From NCBI GenBank assembly GCA_016795365.1, contig JAEUHN010000054.1, positions 1 through 64,000 on the forward strand: a stretch of DNA of 64,000 bases, read 5' to 3'. Of this stretch, positions 1 through 6,840 are shown piece after piece (positions within the stretch are counted from its first letter, which is position 1; each line of letters begins with the position of its first letter). Made by a program: the position numbers and the translations under genes. A model generated the notes under the pieces. The model was not told where the DNA came from and did not search any database. It saw nothing but the letters and a program-made list of their open reading frames with translations. Source of the stretch: Verrucomicrobiaceae bacterium. Its GTDB lineage: Bacteria; Verrucomicrobiota; Verrucomicrobiia; Verrucomicrobiales; Verrucomicrobiaceae.

Positions 1-234
1 GGTCAAATACAGCGCGGACTGACGCTGAATGGTGTCGCACGCGCTGTAGCGATCGAGTGGATCGTGCGCGTTGTAGAACAGCGTGTCGGCCGCTTGATTG
101 CCTTCGAGATCGACGATGCGCAGCACTTGCCCCGCCTTGACCTCGTGCACCCAATGATCACCCGCGAGCACGGTGTGATCGTAGATCGCCTTCGCGGGAT
201 CGAGCGTGGATTGCGTGGGAATGAAAGCACTCAT
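1..234 (-). CDS. DUF1989 protein, urea-carboxylase-associated / carboxyguanidine deiminase-type second subunit (partial)
   Basis: The reading frame opens at an ATG (234-232) and stays open to the window edge, so about 78 N-terminal residues are visible and the C-terminus is missing. It begins [20 protein letters not shown] and contains [20 protein letters not shown] and [12 protein letters not shown], the pattern of DUF1989 proteins called urea-carboxylase-associated protein 2. Family knowledge: paired DUF1989 proteins beside 'urea' carboxylase act as carboxyguanidine deiminase (CgdAB), turning carboxyguanidine into allophanate and ammonia. The start codon overlaps the stop of the preceding DUF1989 gene (ATGA), which implies coupled synthesis of two subunits. 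Urea/guanidine carboxylase and allophanate hydrolase are expected next but lie outside the window. Confidence 0.85.
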   Translation of the reverse strand, partial: MSAFIPTQSTLDPAKAIYDHTVLAGDHWVHEVKAGQVLRIVDLEGNQAADTLFYNAHDPLDRYSACDTIQRQSALYLT

Positions 235-950
235 CGGGCGAGCAGGTAGAAGTCGTCGGTGTTGCGATGCGCGCGCGCGTTCTCGGGTCGCACCGCGAAG
301 CTCGGATCATCGAGCGCAGGCAGCGGCGTGTTGAAGACCTCCAGCTTCACGCGACGCGGGTGATACACGGGATCGGGATCGAGCGGGTGCTGGCAGGTGT
401 TGAGGACAACGAGCGTGTCCATGTCGAAGCGCAGGTCGATGTGATCGCCCGCCTTCGAGTGACCGTTGACAAAGCTCAACTTGCCATCGTCATCGGAGAC
501 GACCTTGCTGAACCAGTTGAGGTTCGGCACCAGGTCGCGCTCGCCGAGGCCCCACTTCGCCAGCTCGATGAGGAAGCACTCGCGGCCATTGCGATGGAAG
601 TCATTGCGCGCGGCCTGGAAGGTCTTCTCGCCATACTTCGCCTGCACCAGTCGCGCATCGCTCGCGCCGCAAACGGTGTCGTGCCAGCCCACGGTGTCCT
701 TTGTGATCGAGGCAACCAACCGCCCCATGTCCGAGTGAACGCAATACGGTGCGCGCAGGTAGAAGATGTGCTGGCCCTTCAGCGTGTCGGGCATGTTGTA
801 GCGCTCGTGGCGTTCACTCGCATGGTAGAGCAACATGCCGACGTTCGCGCCGCCTTCGAGGTCGGTGAGCCGCAGCGTTTTGTGTCGCCCAATGATGCGC
901 GACCACATGCCTGCGCCGCTGAGTTCGAGGGTGTAGATCGGTTCGCTCAT
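231..950 (-). CDS. DUF1989 protein, urea-carboxylase-associated / carboxyguanidine deiminase-type first subunit
   Basis: This is a 239-residue protein starting [20 protein letters not shown]. It carries the DUF1989 hallmarks [46 protein letters not shown] and a Cys/His-rich stretch (NTCQHPLDP) near residue 200. The family is found as a pair next to urea/guanidine carboxylase; recent work assigns the pair to carboxyguanidine deimination (CgdA/CgdB). Which subunit name applies is not certain from sequence alone. The start was chosen at 950 because it overlaps the stop of the NikR-like gene (ATGA); a longer upstream frame exists but would lie inside that gene. The stop overlaps the next gene by ATGA, so the regulator and both subunits form one coupled unit. 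Confidence 0.88.
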   Translation of the reverse strand: MSEPIYTLELSGAGMWSRIIGRHKTLRLTDLEGGANVGMLLYHASERHERYNMPDTLKGQHIFYLRAPYCVHSDMGRLVASITKDTVGWHDTVCGASDARLVQAKYGEKTFQAARNDFHRNGRECFLIELAKWGLGERDLVPNLNWFSKVVSDDDGKLSFVNGHSKAGDHIDLRFDMDTLVVLNTCQHPLDPDPVYHPRRVKLEVFNTPLPALDDPSFAVRPENARAHRNTDDFYLLAR

Positions 951-1432
951 TTGTCGGGAGTCGTGGGCGCTGCGGGTTCGTCCGGCTGCGTTTGAATCGG
1001 CGGCATCAGCGTGCGCGTGAGATTGAGTCGGCCGGCGAGCACGCCTTTGCATTGCAGCAACTTGTTCGCGATCTGGCGCAGACGCTTCGCAGGGCCTTGC
1101 ACAAGGATGACTTCCATCGTGTTGCTGTTCTCCAGCAGCACATGCAGCGAGCTGATGACCTCGCGGATGTTCTCGTGCTGAATGTCCGCGATCTCTTGCT
1201 TCAAGCCGGGGCGCTTGTGATCGTAGAAGAGCGTGATCGTGCCCGCCATCATGCGATTGCCCTTCAGGCTGTAGTAGTCCGCGATGTGCTGCGTGAGCAC
1301 CTCGGCAATGGCTTGCGAGCGGTTTTCAAATCCACGCTCCGTCATCAGCTCCTCGAACTGGCGAAAAACGCCATCCGGCAACGAGATGGTGACGCGCTGG
1401 GCGATGTGAGACTCTGGCTTGGGATCAGGCAT
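947..1432 (-). CDS. NikR-like ribbon-helix-helix/ACT regulator with altered metal site
   Basis: This 161-residue protein has a ribbon-helix-helix DNA-binding domain (residues about 12-50, [17 protein letters not shown]) followed by an ACT-like metal-sensing domain (about 63-145), the NikR layout. E. coli NikR residues align with a constant offset of 10. H76 and H87 are kept (H86, H97), but H89 and C95 become L99 and T105, so only half of the high-affinity nickel ligands remain. It may sense another ligand or metal. It overlaps the start of the first DUF1989 gene by ATGA, which suggests local control of that operon. A pair of CGTATGAT boxes lies 35-63 bp upstream. The start at 1432 ([14 protein letters not shown]) fits NikR length; the longer frame upstream is not conserved-looking. 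Confidence 0.85.
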   Translation of the reverse strand: MPDPKPESHIAQRVTISLPDGVFRQFEELMTERGFENRSQAIAEVLTQHIADYYSLKGNRMMAGTITLFYDHKRPGLKQEIADIQHENIREVISSLHVLLENSNTMEVILVQGPAKRLRQIANKLLQCKGVLAGRLNLTRTLMPPIQTQPDEPAAPTTPDK

Positions 1433-1448
1433 GAACACCTCACCACTT

Positions 1449-1464
1449 AGCAGTCGCCACGCCA
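1449..1464 (-). promoter_or_regulatory. Candidate sigma-54 promoter of the NikR-like/DUF1989 operon
   Basis: Read on the minus strand this is TGGCGTGGCGACTGCT, compared with the sigma-54 consensus TGGCAYRNNNNTTGCW. The GG and GC dinucleotides have the required 10-bp separation and 14 of 16 positions agree. The predicted start of transcription is near 1438, only about 6 nt before the ATG, so the leader would be very short. It lies immediately downstream of the CGTATGAT boxes. Confidence 0.4.
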
Positions 1465-1466
1465 CC

Positions 1467-1495
1467 CGTATGATTATTTCCAGAAATCGTATGAT
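1467..1495. promoter_or_regulatory. Two CGTATGAT boxes with 21-bp period, candidate operator of the NikR-like protein
   Basis: CGTATGAT occurs at 1467-1474 and again, identically, at 1488-1495, so the boxes are on the same helical face two turns apart. GTATGA is the half-site of the E. coli NikR operator, although there the half-sites are inverted rather than direct. Between them is a short inverted repeat ATTTC-CA-GAAAT (1476-1487). The boxes precede the gene for the NikR-like protein itself, so autoregulation is a reasonable inference. Confidence 0.5.
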
Positions 1496-1497
1496 GA

Positions 1498-2322
1498 TCA
1501 GTCGGTGGTGATCACATCCCGCAAATGCCTCAGCATCCAGTGATTCACCTCGCGCAAGTTGGCGGCGGGCTTCCTCGTGAAGGGCTCGCTCTGCAAGTAG
1601 CCATCGGGGCCAAACTCGGGCGTGAAGGTGAAGCTCGTGCGGCCCAACGCGGCCTGCGCTTTCACCATGTGCTGCCACCAGCGCACATGCGCAGCAACGG
1701 CATCCGCATACTCCGGCGCACGCGGATCGGGCACCTGCGGACCTTGATCGTAGCCGACTCGCGCGTGGATGTGTCGAGCACGGCAGGCGACCAAATCGAG
1801 CAACTCGGCCTCTTCATCCATGACGAGCCGCTCCGTCACCGCACACCAGTGGCTGAAGTCGCAGGTGAGACGAAGCTCCGGCAGTTCCATCAGCAAGTCG
1901 CGCGTCCCCCAAGGATGAAACGTGGGACGACTGCGATGCGTCTCGAAGGCGATGGGAATGCCGAACTCCCGCTCCAGCGGCAGCGCATCGGCGAAGAATT
2001 TCACCTTGTCCGAAAACGACCACGCATCGCTGCCAGCAAGCGTGTTGATCATGATCGGCTTGAACGGCAGGGCCGCTTCGATGGTGCGACACAAGTCATC
2101 GAGATGTTGCTGCGGTATGAGATGCGGACGCGGCACGTAACCGCCGCCCGTGGCGATCTCCGTGATCCACGGCACATCGCGATGACGAAGCGTGTCTTGA
2201 TTGGCTTCGTCAGCAGGCACTGCGCCTTCGATGCCATCGGCTTGCCAAGACTCAGCGAGAGCGAGTGCCCCAGTGATGTCCACTTCATTGCCCCAGCAGG
2301 AGACGAAGGTTTGGATAGTCAT
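1498..2322 (-). CDS. Sugar phosphate isomerase/epimerase-like TIM-barrel protein
   Basis: This 274-residue protein resembles the xylose isomerase-like / AP endonuclease 2 TIM-barrel superfamily. Supporting segments are the N-terminal FVSCWGNEVDITGAL, IAFETHR (metal-binding Glu), LRLTCDFSHWC (Asp/His), ARHIHARVGYDQG (His) and a late Glu in FTFTPEFGPDGY. These place the usual Glu/Asp/His/Glu metal ligands in order. There is no signal peptide, so it should be cytosolic. The substrate cannot be read from sequence. It is followed at 65 nt by the NikR-like gene and separated from the deacetylase-like gene upstream by a palindromic repeat element. Confidence 0.75.
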   Translation of the reverse strand: MTIQTFVSCWGNEVDITGALALAESWQADGIEGAVPADEANQDTLRHRDVPWITEIATGGGYVPRPHLIPQQHLDDLCRTIEAALPFKPIMINTLAGSDAWSFSDKVKFFADALPLEREFGIPIAFETHRSRPTFHPWGTRDLLMELPELRLTCDFSHWCAVTERLVMDEEAELLDLVACRARHIHARVGYDQGPQVPDPRAPEYADAVAAHVRWWQHMVKAQAALGRTSFTFTPEFGPDGYLQSEPFTRKPAANLREVNHWMLRHLRDVITTD

Positions 2323-2346
2323 GATTCGAGCGGGGATGAAGTTGAA

Positions 2347-2426
2347 GTAGCTCCGAGTGGCACTCGAAGTCGCAGGCTGACGAACTTGCGATGGGACGTT
2401 CGGCTTCGACTGCCAGTCGAAGCTAC
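2347..2426. repeat. REP/BIME-like double-hairpin element
   Basis: The two ends are inverted copies of each other: GTAGCTCCGAGTGGCACTCG at the left, and GTAGCTTCGACTGGCAGTCG when the right end is read on the other strand. Each end is itself palindromic. The right end has a perfect 10-bp inverted repeat with a one-base centre (2403-2423), and the left end has CGAGTG-g-CACTCG (2354-2366). This two-hairpin layout is typical of REP doublets mobilised by RAYT-type transposases. No second copy was seen in this window. Confidence 0.65.
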
Positions 2427-2433
2427 GAGTTGC

Positions 2434-3288
2434 TCACGCATCAAAGTTCACCTCCCGTCGCGCTTGAGGGTTGGCCTTCACATACTCCGCGATCTCATGT
2501 CCACGAGCGAACCAGACATCGCCACGCGCATGAGCTTTGGTGATGAGTTCCTCCAGCAAGCGCACTCGCGACGGACGACCGCTGAGCCAGGGATGCAGCG
2601 TGAGCACGAAGCAGCACCCGAAGTCATGCGTCGCTTCGAACTCGCGCCACCAGAGATCGAAGACCTTCGCGCAGTTCTCCGGGATGAAGCCCCAAGCGGG
2701 CTCGGCATTGAAGGCGAACTGCTCCCAGTCTTCGAGCATCCACTGGCCGGGGATTTCGATGAGGCCGTTCGCGTGGGTGTAGGGCACATCGTCGCCCATC
2801 ATGCTGGCGTTGTAGAGGAAGCCGAACTCCTTCAGCAAATCCGGCGTGCCGGGATTGATCTCAAACCACGGTGCTCGGAAGCCGATGGGCCACTTGCCGG
2901 TGATGCGTTCGAGAATGTCCACGCTCTTCTCCAGCACCGCGCGCTCTTCGTCGGGCGACAGATGCGCGAGCTTCTCATGCAAGTGCCCGTGCGCGCCCAC
3001 CTCGTGTCCGCGCGTGACGATGGCTTCCATCATTCGCGGATGATGCTCGGCGATGAAGCTCGGAACGAAGAACGTGGCCGGGATTTCCATATGATCCAGC
3101 AAGCCGAGCAAACGCGGCACGCCGACGTTCGGTCCATACTCGCACTGCGACATCGTGGTCAGTCGCGAGGCAAGCTTCGGATCCTCGGAGAGCGCCGTCG
3201 TCTCGCCATCAACATCAAAGCAGAGCATGAAGGCGCATCTGGCTCCATTGGGCCAGATGAAGCGTGGAGGTGGGGAGAAAGGAGTCAT
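2434..3288 (-). CDS. Polysaccharide deacetylase (NodB/CE4) family hydrolase
   Basis: This 284-residue protein carries the NodB-type core: FDVDGET near residue 25 (catalytic Asp region), the metal-binding HGHLHEKL motif (about residues 99-106), GFRAPWFE, and a late HPWLSG. The absence of a signal peptide and the N-terminus PPRFIWPNGARCAFML resemble the PuuE/allantoinase-like branch that acts on small cyclic amides and imides rather than on polymers. That would suit its place in a nitrogen-scavenging cluster, but is inference. The ATG lies inside the inverted-repeat element at 3282-3416, so the translation start appears to have been supplied by that element. The gene follows the FGE-like gene by 17 nt. 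Confidence 0.8.
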   Translation of the reverse strand: MTPFSPPPRFIWPNGARCAFMLCFDVDGETTALSEDPKLASRLTTMSQCEYGPNVGVPRLLGLLDHMEIPATFFVPSFIAEHHPRMMEAIVTRGHEVGAHGHLHEKLAHLSPDEERAVLEKSVDILERITGKWPIGFRAPWFEINPGTPDLLKEFGFLYNASMMGDDVPYTHANGLIEIPGQWMLEDWEQFAFNAEPAWGFIPENCAKVFDLWWREFEATHDFGCCFVLTLHPWLSGRPSRVRLLEELITKAHARGDVWFARGHEIAEYVKANPQARREVNFDA

Positions 3289-3416
3289 TGGTCAGTAGTC
3301 TTTGGTCATTGGTTTCGTGAAACGAAGCACAGTCTGCTATCGAAGTCGGACGGCTTAATTCTAAGAGACAGCATGGCAGTAAATCCCAATGACTTATGAC
3401 CATTGACCAATGACTC
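3282..3416. repeat. Miniature inverted-repeat element between FGE-like and deacetylase genes
   Basis: The ends form a perfect 13-bp inverted repeat (GAGTCATTGGTCA at 3282-3294 and its complement at 3404-3416). The match extends imperfectly to about 34 bp on each side and includes inner GTCATTGG boxes. The element is about 135 bp. It encodes the last ~36 residues of the FGE-like protein, including its stop at 3306, and supplies the start codon of the deacetylase-like gene. No transposase is present, so it would be non-autonomous. Confidence 0.6.
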
Positions 3417-4061
3417 ACACGCAATGCGGAAACCCAGGTTGTCGCGCTTCGTGTCAGGTGTGGCAAAGTCACGCCAGGCGCTTCGCAGCAGACGCGGCAT
3501 ATAGTCCCACGCGCCGCCGCGAATCACGCGATGCGCTTCATCGGGCGCGGCATCGTAGCTCGCTCGCCATGCATCGGCCACCCACTCGCAGACATTGCCG
3601 TGCATGTCTTCCAAGCCGAAGGCATTCGGCGGATACGAGCCAGGTGGCGTGCGATGGCCGGGACCGACCTTGAAGCCATGCTCATCGTAGAAGTAGTTGG
3701 CGTGCTCCGGCTCAAGCGTGTCGCCGGCGTTGAAAATCGACGTGCTTCCCGCGCGACAGGCATACTCCCATTCGGCTTCGGTGAGCAGACGAAACGAGTT
3801 GCCTGTCTGCGCGCTCAGCCACGCGACATACTTCATCGCCTCCCACCAGTTCACCCGGACGACGGGCAGCGACGAACTCGGCCCACCGGCGAACGCAGAC
3901 CACTGCGCCTCAGTGATCGCAGAGCGCGACACCGCGAACGGATTCTCGATCACGACTTCATGTGCAGGCCTCTCGGTCGAGTTGGCAAAGCGATCCTCGC
4001 CCACCGTGCCCAAGATGAAGCGTCCGGCGGGGATCGTGATCATGTCCGGCAACTCAATCAT
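3306..4061 (-). CDS. Formylglycine-generating-enzyme-like (SUMF1 domain) protein without active-site cysteines
   Basis: This 251-residue protein has the SUMF1/FGE fold signatures: DMITIPAGRFILGT, RPAHEVVIENPFAVSRSAIT, RLLTEAEWEYACRAG, NAFGLEDMHGNVCEWV and RVIRGGAWD. In true FGE the GGSF motif is followed by the two copper-binding cysteines (pattern GGSF-x-C-x4-C). Here the stretch reads GGAWDYMPRLLRSAWR with neither cysteine, so sulfatase activation is unlikely and another SUMF1-domain role is more probable. The native end is likely near GFRIAC; the remaining residues come from an inserted repeat element. The start at 4061 (MIELPDMITIPAG) overlaps the SDR stop by 8 nt. Confidence 0.82.
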   Translation of the reverse strand: MIELPDMITIPAGRFILGTVGEDRFANSTERPAHEVVIENPFAVSRSAITEAQWSAFAGGPSSSLPVVRVNWWEAMKYVAWLSAQTGNSFRLLTEAEWEYACRAGSTSIFNAGDTLEPEHANYFYDEHGFKVGPGHRTPPGSYPPNAFGLEDMHGNVCEWVADAWRASYDAAPDEAHRVIRGGAWDYMPRLLRSAWRDFATPDTKRDNLGFRIACESLVNGHKSLGFTAMLSLRIKPSDFDSRLCFVSRNQ

Positions 4062-4824
4062 GCCACTGCCCTCCGATGACGTTGTCCGGTGCCGTGAGCG
4101 GATACTCGCTCCAGCCCGCCGTGATGCCACCATCGACGGGGATGATCGCGCCCGTGACGTAGCTGGCGTCGTCGGAGGCAAGGAAGTGAAACACAGCGGC
4201 GATCTCGGATGGCTGTGCGAGCCGACCGAGCGGTGTCATCTTGCTGACGAAGGGGATCTCGGGGTTGTCCGGGATGTTGGTGACCGCAGGCGTGAGCACG
4301 GTGCCAGGGCAGATGCAGTTCACAGTGATGCCGCGTGGCGCGAGTTCGATGGCACCGAGTTTGGTCAGGTGAATGACCGCCGCCTTCGACGTCGAGTAAG
4401 CCGTGCCGCTGGGCGTGCCGATCATGCCGACGAAGGAGCCGGTGTTGATGATGCGACCGCCGCGCTCCAGCAACTGCCCACCGTGCTTGATGCCGAAGGC
4501 AACGCTGTTCACGTTCACCTCGAAGGTGCGCTGGAGCAGTTGTGGAGTGAGTTCGTCAAAGGTCACGCCGAGCGGTTGAATGCCCGCGTTGTTGATGAGG
4601 ATGTCCACGCGGCCAAACTCCGCCTTCGCCCGCTCCAACATGCCGCGCACGGCGTCTTCGCTGGAAATATCGGCTTGATGAAACACCGAGCCTTCGAGTT
4701 GGGCTTCGTTGCGATCCACGAGTAGCACCCTGGCTCCTGCCTGGATGAAGCGCTCGACAATGGCGCGCCCGATGCCGGACGCGCCACCGGTGACGACGGC
4801 GACTTTGTTCGTCAGGTCAAACAT
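4054..4824 (-). CDS. Short-chain dehydrogenase/reductase (SDR)
   Basis: This 256-residue classical SDR has the NAD(P)-binding TGGASGIG motif (residues 12-19), the NNAG motif (about 77-80), catalytic Ser in NTGSFVGMIG, the YSTSK catalytic Tyr-Lys and a C-terminal VTGAIIPVDGG. DRN at the end of beta-2 (LLVDRNEAQ) suggests preference for NAD(H). It acts in the cytosol on an unidentified alcohol or carbonyl substrate. It overlaps the GFA gene upstream by 13 nt and the FGE-like gene downstream by 8 nt, so it is part of the Rieske-GFA-SDR operon and may oxidise a product of the Rieske oxygenase. That link is inference from context. Confidence 0.9.
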   Translation of the reverse strand: MFDLTNKVAVVTGGASGIGRAIVERFIQAGARVLLVDRNEAQLEGSVFHQADISSEDAVRGMLERAKAEFGRVDILINNAGIQPLGVTFDELTPQLLQRTFEVNVNSVAFGIKHGGQLLERGGRIINTGSFVGMIGTPSGTAYSTSKAAVIHLTKLGAIELAPRGITVNCICPGTVLTPAVTNIPDNPEIPFVSKMTPLGRLAQPSEIAAVFHFLASDDASYVTGAIIPVDGGITAGWSEYPLTAPDNVIGGQWHD

Positions 4825-5219
4825 GGTGGTGGTCCATTGTGGATGAACTGCGGCAACGAGGGATCCAGGTGCAACCAGGGCAGATGATCCTCCATCCAGT
4901 TGTAGTCGTCAGGCTTCAGTGCGGCGGCGTCGTCCATGGTGCCGAGCGTGACTTCCATGAGATCGGGATAGGCTTGATCGGTGAACGAGATGGGTGATCC
5001 GCACGCCGCGCAGAAGGATCGCTCGCGACCTTCATATGCATGCACGCGCAGCTCGCCGCTGAGGATCTCAACCTTCGTTCGCGGGAAGAAGATCCAGCCT
5101 TGAAACGGAGCACCGCTGGCGCGTCGGCAGTCCTCGCAGTGACACAGCGAGGTATTCAGCGGTGCGCCAGTCGCTTCGTATCTGACAGCTCCACAGAGGC
5201 AGTGACCTGTCCAAGTCAT
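4812..5219 (-). CDS. GFA/CENP-V family zinc protein
   Basis: This 135-residue protein shows the zinc-binding pattern of the glutathione-dependent formaldehyde-activating (GFA) family: GHCLCGAVRY, SLCHCEDCRRASGAPF (Cys-x-Cys-x2-Cys) and FCAACGSPISF. The start at 5219 (MTWTGHCLCG) was chosen because it overlaps the stop of the Rieske oxygenase by ATGA and gives a normal family length. The family name implies capture of formaldehyde, but this activity is poorly proven for most members. Tight coupling to an oxygenase that could release formaldehyde by N-demethylation makes the role plausible here. It overlaps the SDR gene by 13 nt. Confidence 0.88.
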   Translation of the reverse strand: MTWTGHCLCGAVRYEATGAPLNTSLCHCEDCRRASGAPFQGWIFFPRTKVEILSGELRVHAYEGRERSFCAACGSPISFTDQAYPDLMEVTLGTMDDAAALKPDDYNWMEDHLPWLHLDPSLPQFIHNGPPPCLT

Positions 5220-6574
5220 GGTCGTTGCGACGGTGCGGGTGGCGTGACGGTGGCCGGAAGAACTCCGCGAGTCCTCGCCGCCAAATACCGCTGAATCAGC
5301 CACACGGACATCTCCAGGTAGCTGAGGCGACCGCGTTGATAACCGCTCGCGTAGAAGCCGCGCTGCACAGCGGTGCAGACTTCCATGTCTTCGAGGTGGA
5401 AGTCGCGCAGACGCTTGGTTTCGCTTTCGAGCATCGCTGGCCAGTCGGGATGCTCGGTGGTTCTGGCGGGCACGAGCGTGGTGGTCAGCAGCTTCATGCG
5501 ATCGGGGCCGAGCGGCATCATGCGATAGAAGATGAGGCGGTCGGGATTGGCCGACATCAGCATGAGCGGATGCACCAGGAAGAGATGCCACTCTTTGCAG
5601 AGTTCATCGGACAGCGACTCGATCTTCGGGAAGCCATACGGATGCTCACCGCGTGCCAGTGCGGATTCGATCTCGGCGACCAGCGCGTCCTTCAGTGGCA
5701 AATGCGCGCGAACGTAAGCGGGGCGCTCCTCTTCGTTCCAGGTGCCCTTCGCGGGCATCATGGGCTGCAGCGTCTTCGCGTGCGCGCCCATGTGGTGGTA
5801 GGACTCCATGAAGTTTTCCGCCAGCACTTTCCAATTGAACGGGCAGTCCCATTCCATCTGGATCACCATCTTCATCTCGTCGAGACGCCAGGGAGCGAGG
5901 GCTTCGCTCAATCCGGTGAGGCGATCGTTCAGTGCAGGCGCAGTGCCGTCGAGATTGACGAAGACAAACCCATTCCACACCACGCAGCGGAACTCCTTCA
6001 GTCCCCATGCATCGCGCTCGAAGTCCTCCGTCTTCTGCATCTCGGGCGAGCCTTTCAGCCGACCATCCAACTCGAAGGTCCACGCGTGATACGGGCACAT
6101 GAAGAGCCGCGCGTGACCGCAGCCGGGCTGGCCTTCCTTGGCATCGCCAATGCCGTGACCGCTGTAGCCAAAGCCTTCCGGCATGATGTCCATCGCGCGA
6201 TGCGGACAGATGCGCGACAGCACGCGAATGCGGTCCTCTTTGCCACGCACGACGATGAGCGGCTCGCCGAGCATATCGATGTTCAGGAAGTCGCCCGCCG
6301 CCGGAATCTGCGACATGTGCGCGAGCGGTAGCCAGTCATTGCGGAAGATGTGATCCACCTCCCAGTCGAAGAACTCCTGGCTGGTGTAGGCTTGCGAAGG
6401 CAGCGTGGTCGCCTTCGCGAGTGGCAGTTCGGCGATGCGCTGGATCTCGGTCTGGATTTGTTCGACGCTCCACTGCGGAAGCGCACTGCGCACACCCGTG
6501 CGCGAGGAGAACTGAGTGAGGGAAGCAGGCTGCGCACAGGCAGCGCGGACATTCGATTCGGTGAGGACTTTCAT
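5216..6574 (-). CDS. Rieske non-heme iron oxygenase, alpha subunit, with enlarged cluster loop
   Basis: This 452-residue protein has the Rieske ligands C123-P-H125 and C160-P-Y-H163 and the mononuclear iron site NFMESYHHMGAH with a later Asp (FHLEDMEVC). Family members usually have 15-17 residues between the two ligand pairs; here there are 34, including an extra CGH. Reductase partners are not present nearby. It is coupled by ATGA to a GFA protein and then to an SDR. Oxygenases of this type hydroxylate rings or remove N-methyl groups from quaternary amines; the substrate here is unknown. The start at 6574 (MKVLTESNVRAA) was preferred to an upstream Met because the extra 46 residues look non-coding. 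Confidence 0.9.
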   Translation of the reverse strand: MKVLTESNVRAACAQPASLTQFSSRTGVRSALPQWSVEQIQTEIQRIAELPLAKATTLPSQAYTSQEFFDWEVDHIFRNDWLPLAHMSQIPAAGDFLNIDMLGEPLIVVRGKEDRIRVLSRICPHRAMDIMPEGFGYSGHGIGDAKEGQPGCGHARLFMCPYHAWTFELDGRLKGSPEMQKTEDFERDAWGLKEFRCVVWNGFVFVNLDGTAPALNDRLTGLSEALAPWRLDEMKMVIQMEWDCPFNWKVLAENFMESYHHMGAHAKTLQPMMPAKGTWNEEERPAYVRAHLPLKDALVAEIESALARGEHPYGFPKIESLSDELCKEWHLFLVHPLMLMSANPDRLIFYRMMPLGPDRMKLLTTTLVPARTTEHPDWPAMLESETKRLRDFHLEDMEVCTAVQRGFYASGYQRGRLSYLEMSVWLIQRYLAARTRGVLPATVTPPAPSQRP

Positions 6575-6840
6575 GGATGACGTAGCAGAACGTATTGGTG
6601 ATAAAACTGGCGAGATGTGATGCCAGACCCGCTGCTGCCATGAGCCTCGTTTCAGCTCATCCCGCAGCGCGCAGGCCTGATCGAGCAGGCCCCCCGCACC
6701 CGACATAGACATAAGCGATCACCGTCACGCCCAGCCGCAAAAGCAGCGAGCGGAGGTCAGGGATCGAGTCGTGGATGCGACGAGTCATTGGCGATGGTGA
6801 AAGCACGATTCAGGCCATTCATCCGAGGGCGTCACACGCC

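Noticed and set aside
64-995. Long plus-strand open frames opposite the DUF1989, NikR-like and TIM-barrel genes
   Set aside because: They are antisense shadows caused by high GC and codon bias; composition is Arg/His/Ala-rich with no family motifs, whereas the minus-strand proteins are clear.
6612-6627. Sigma-54 site (TGGCATCACATCTCGC) upstream of the Rieske gene
   Set aside because: The -24 half is good, but GG and GC are 11 bp apart rather than 10, a spacing sigma-54 does not normally tolerate.
6657-6788. 43-residue minus-strand frame with a hydrophobic stretch upstream of the Rieske gene
   Set aside because: No ribosome-binding site, no similarity and a random-looking tail; chance open frames of this size are common in this GC-rich DNA. 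The 266-bp spacer shows nothing else convincing.
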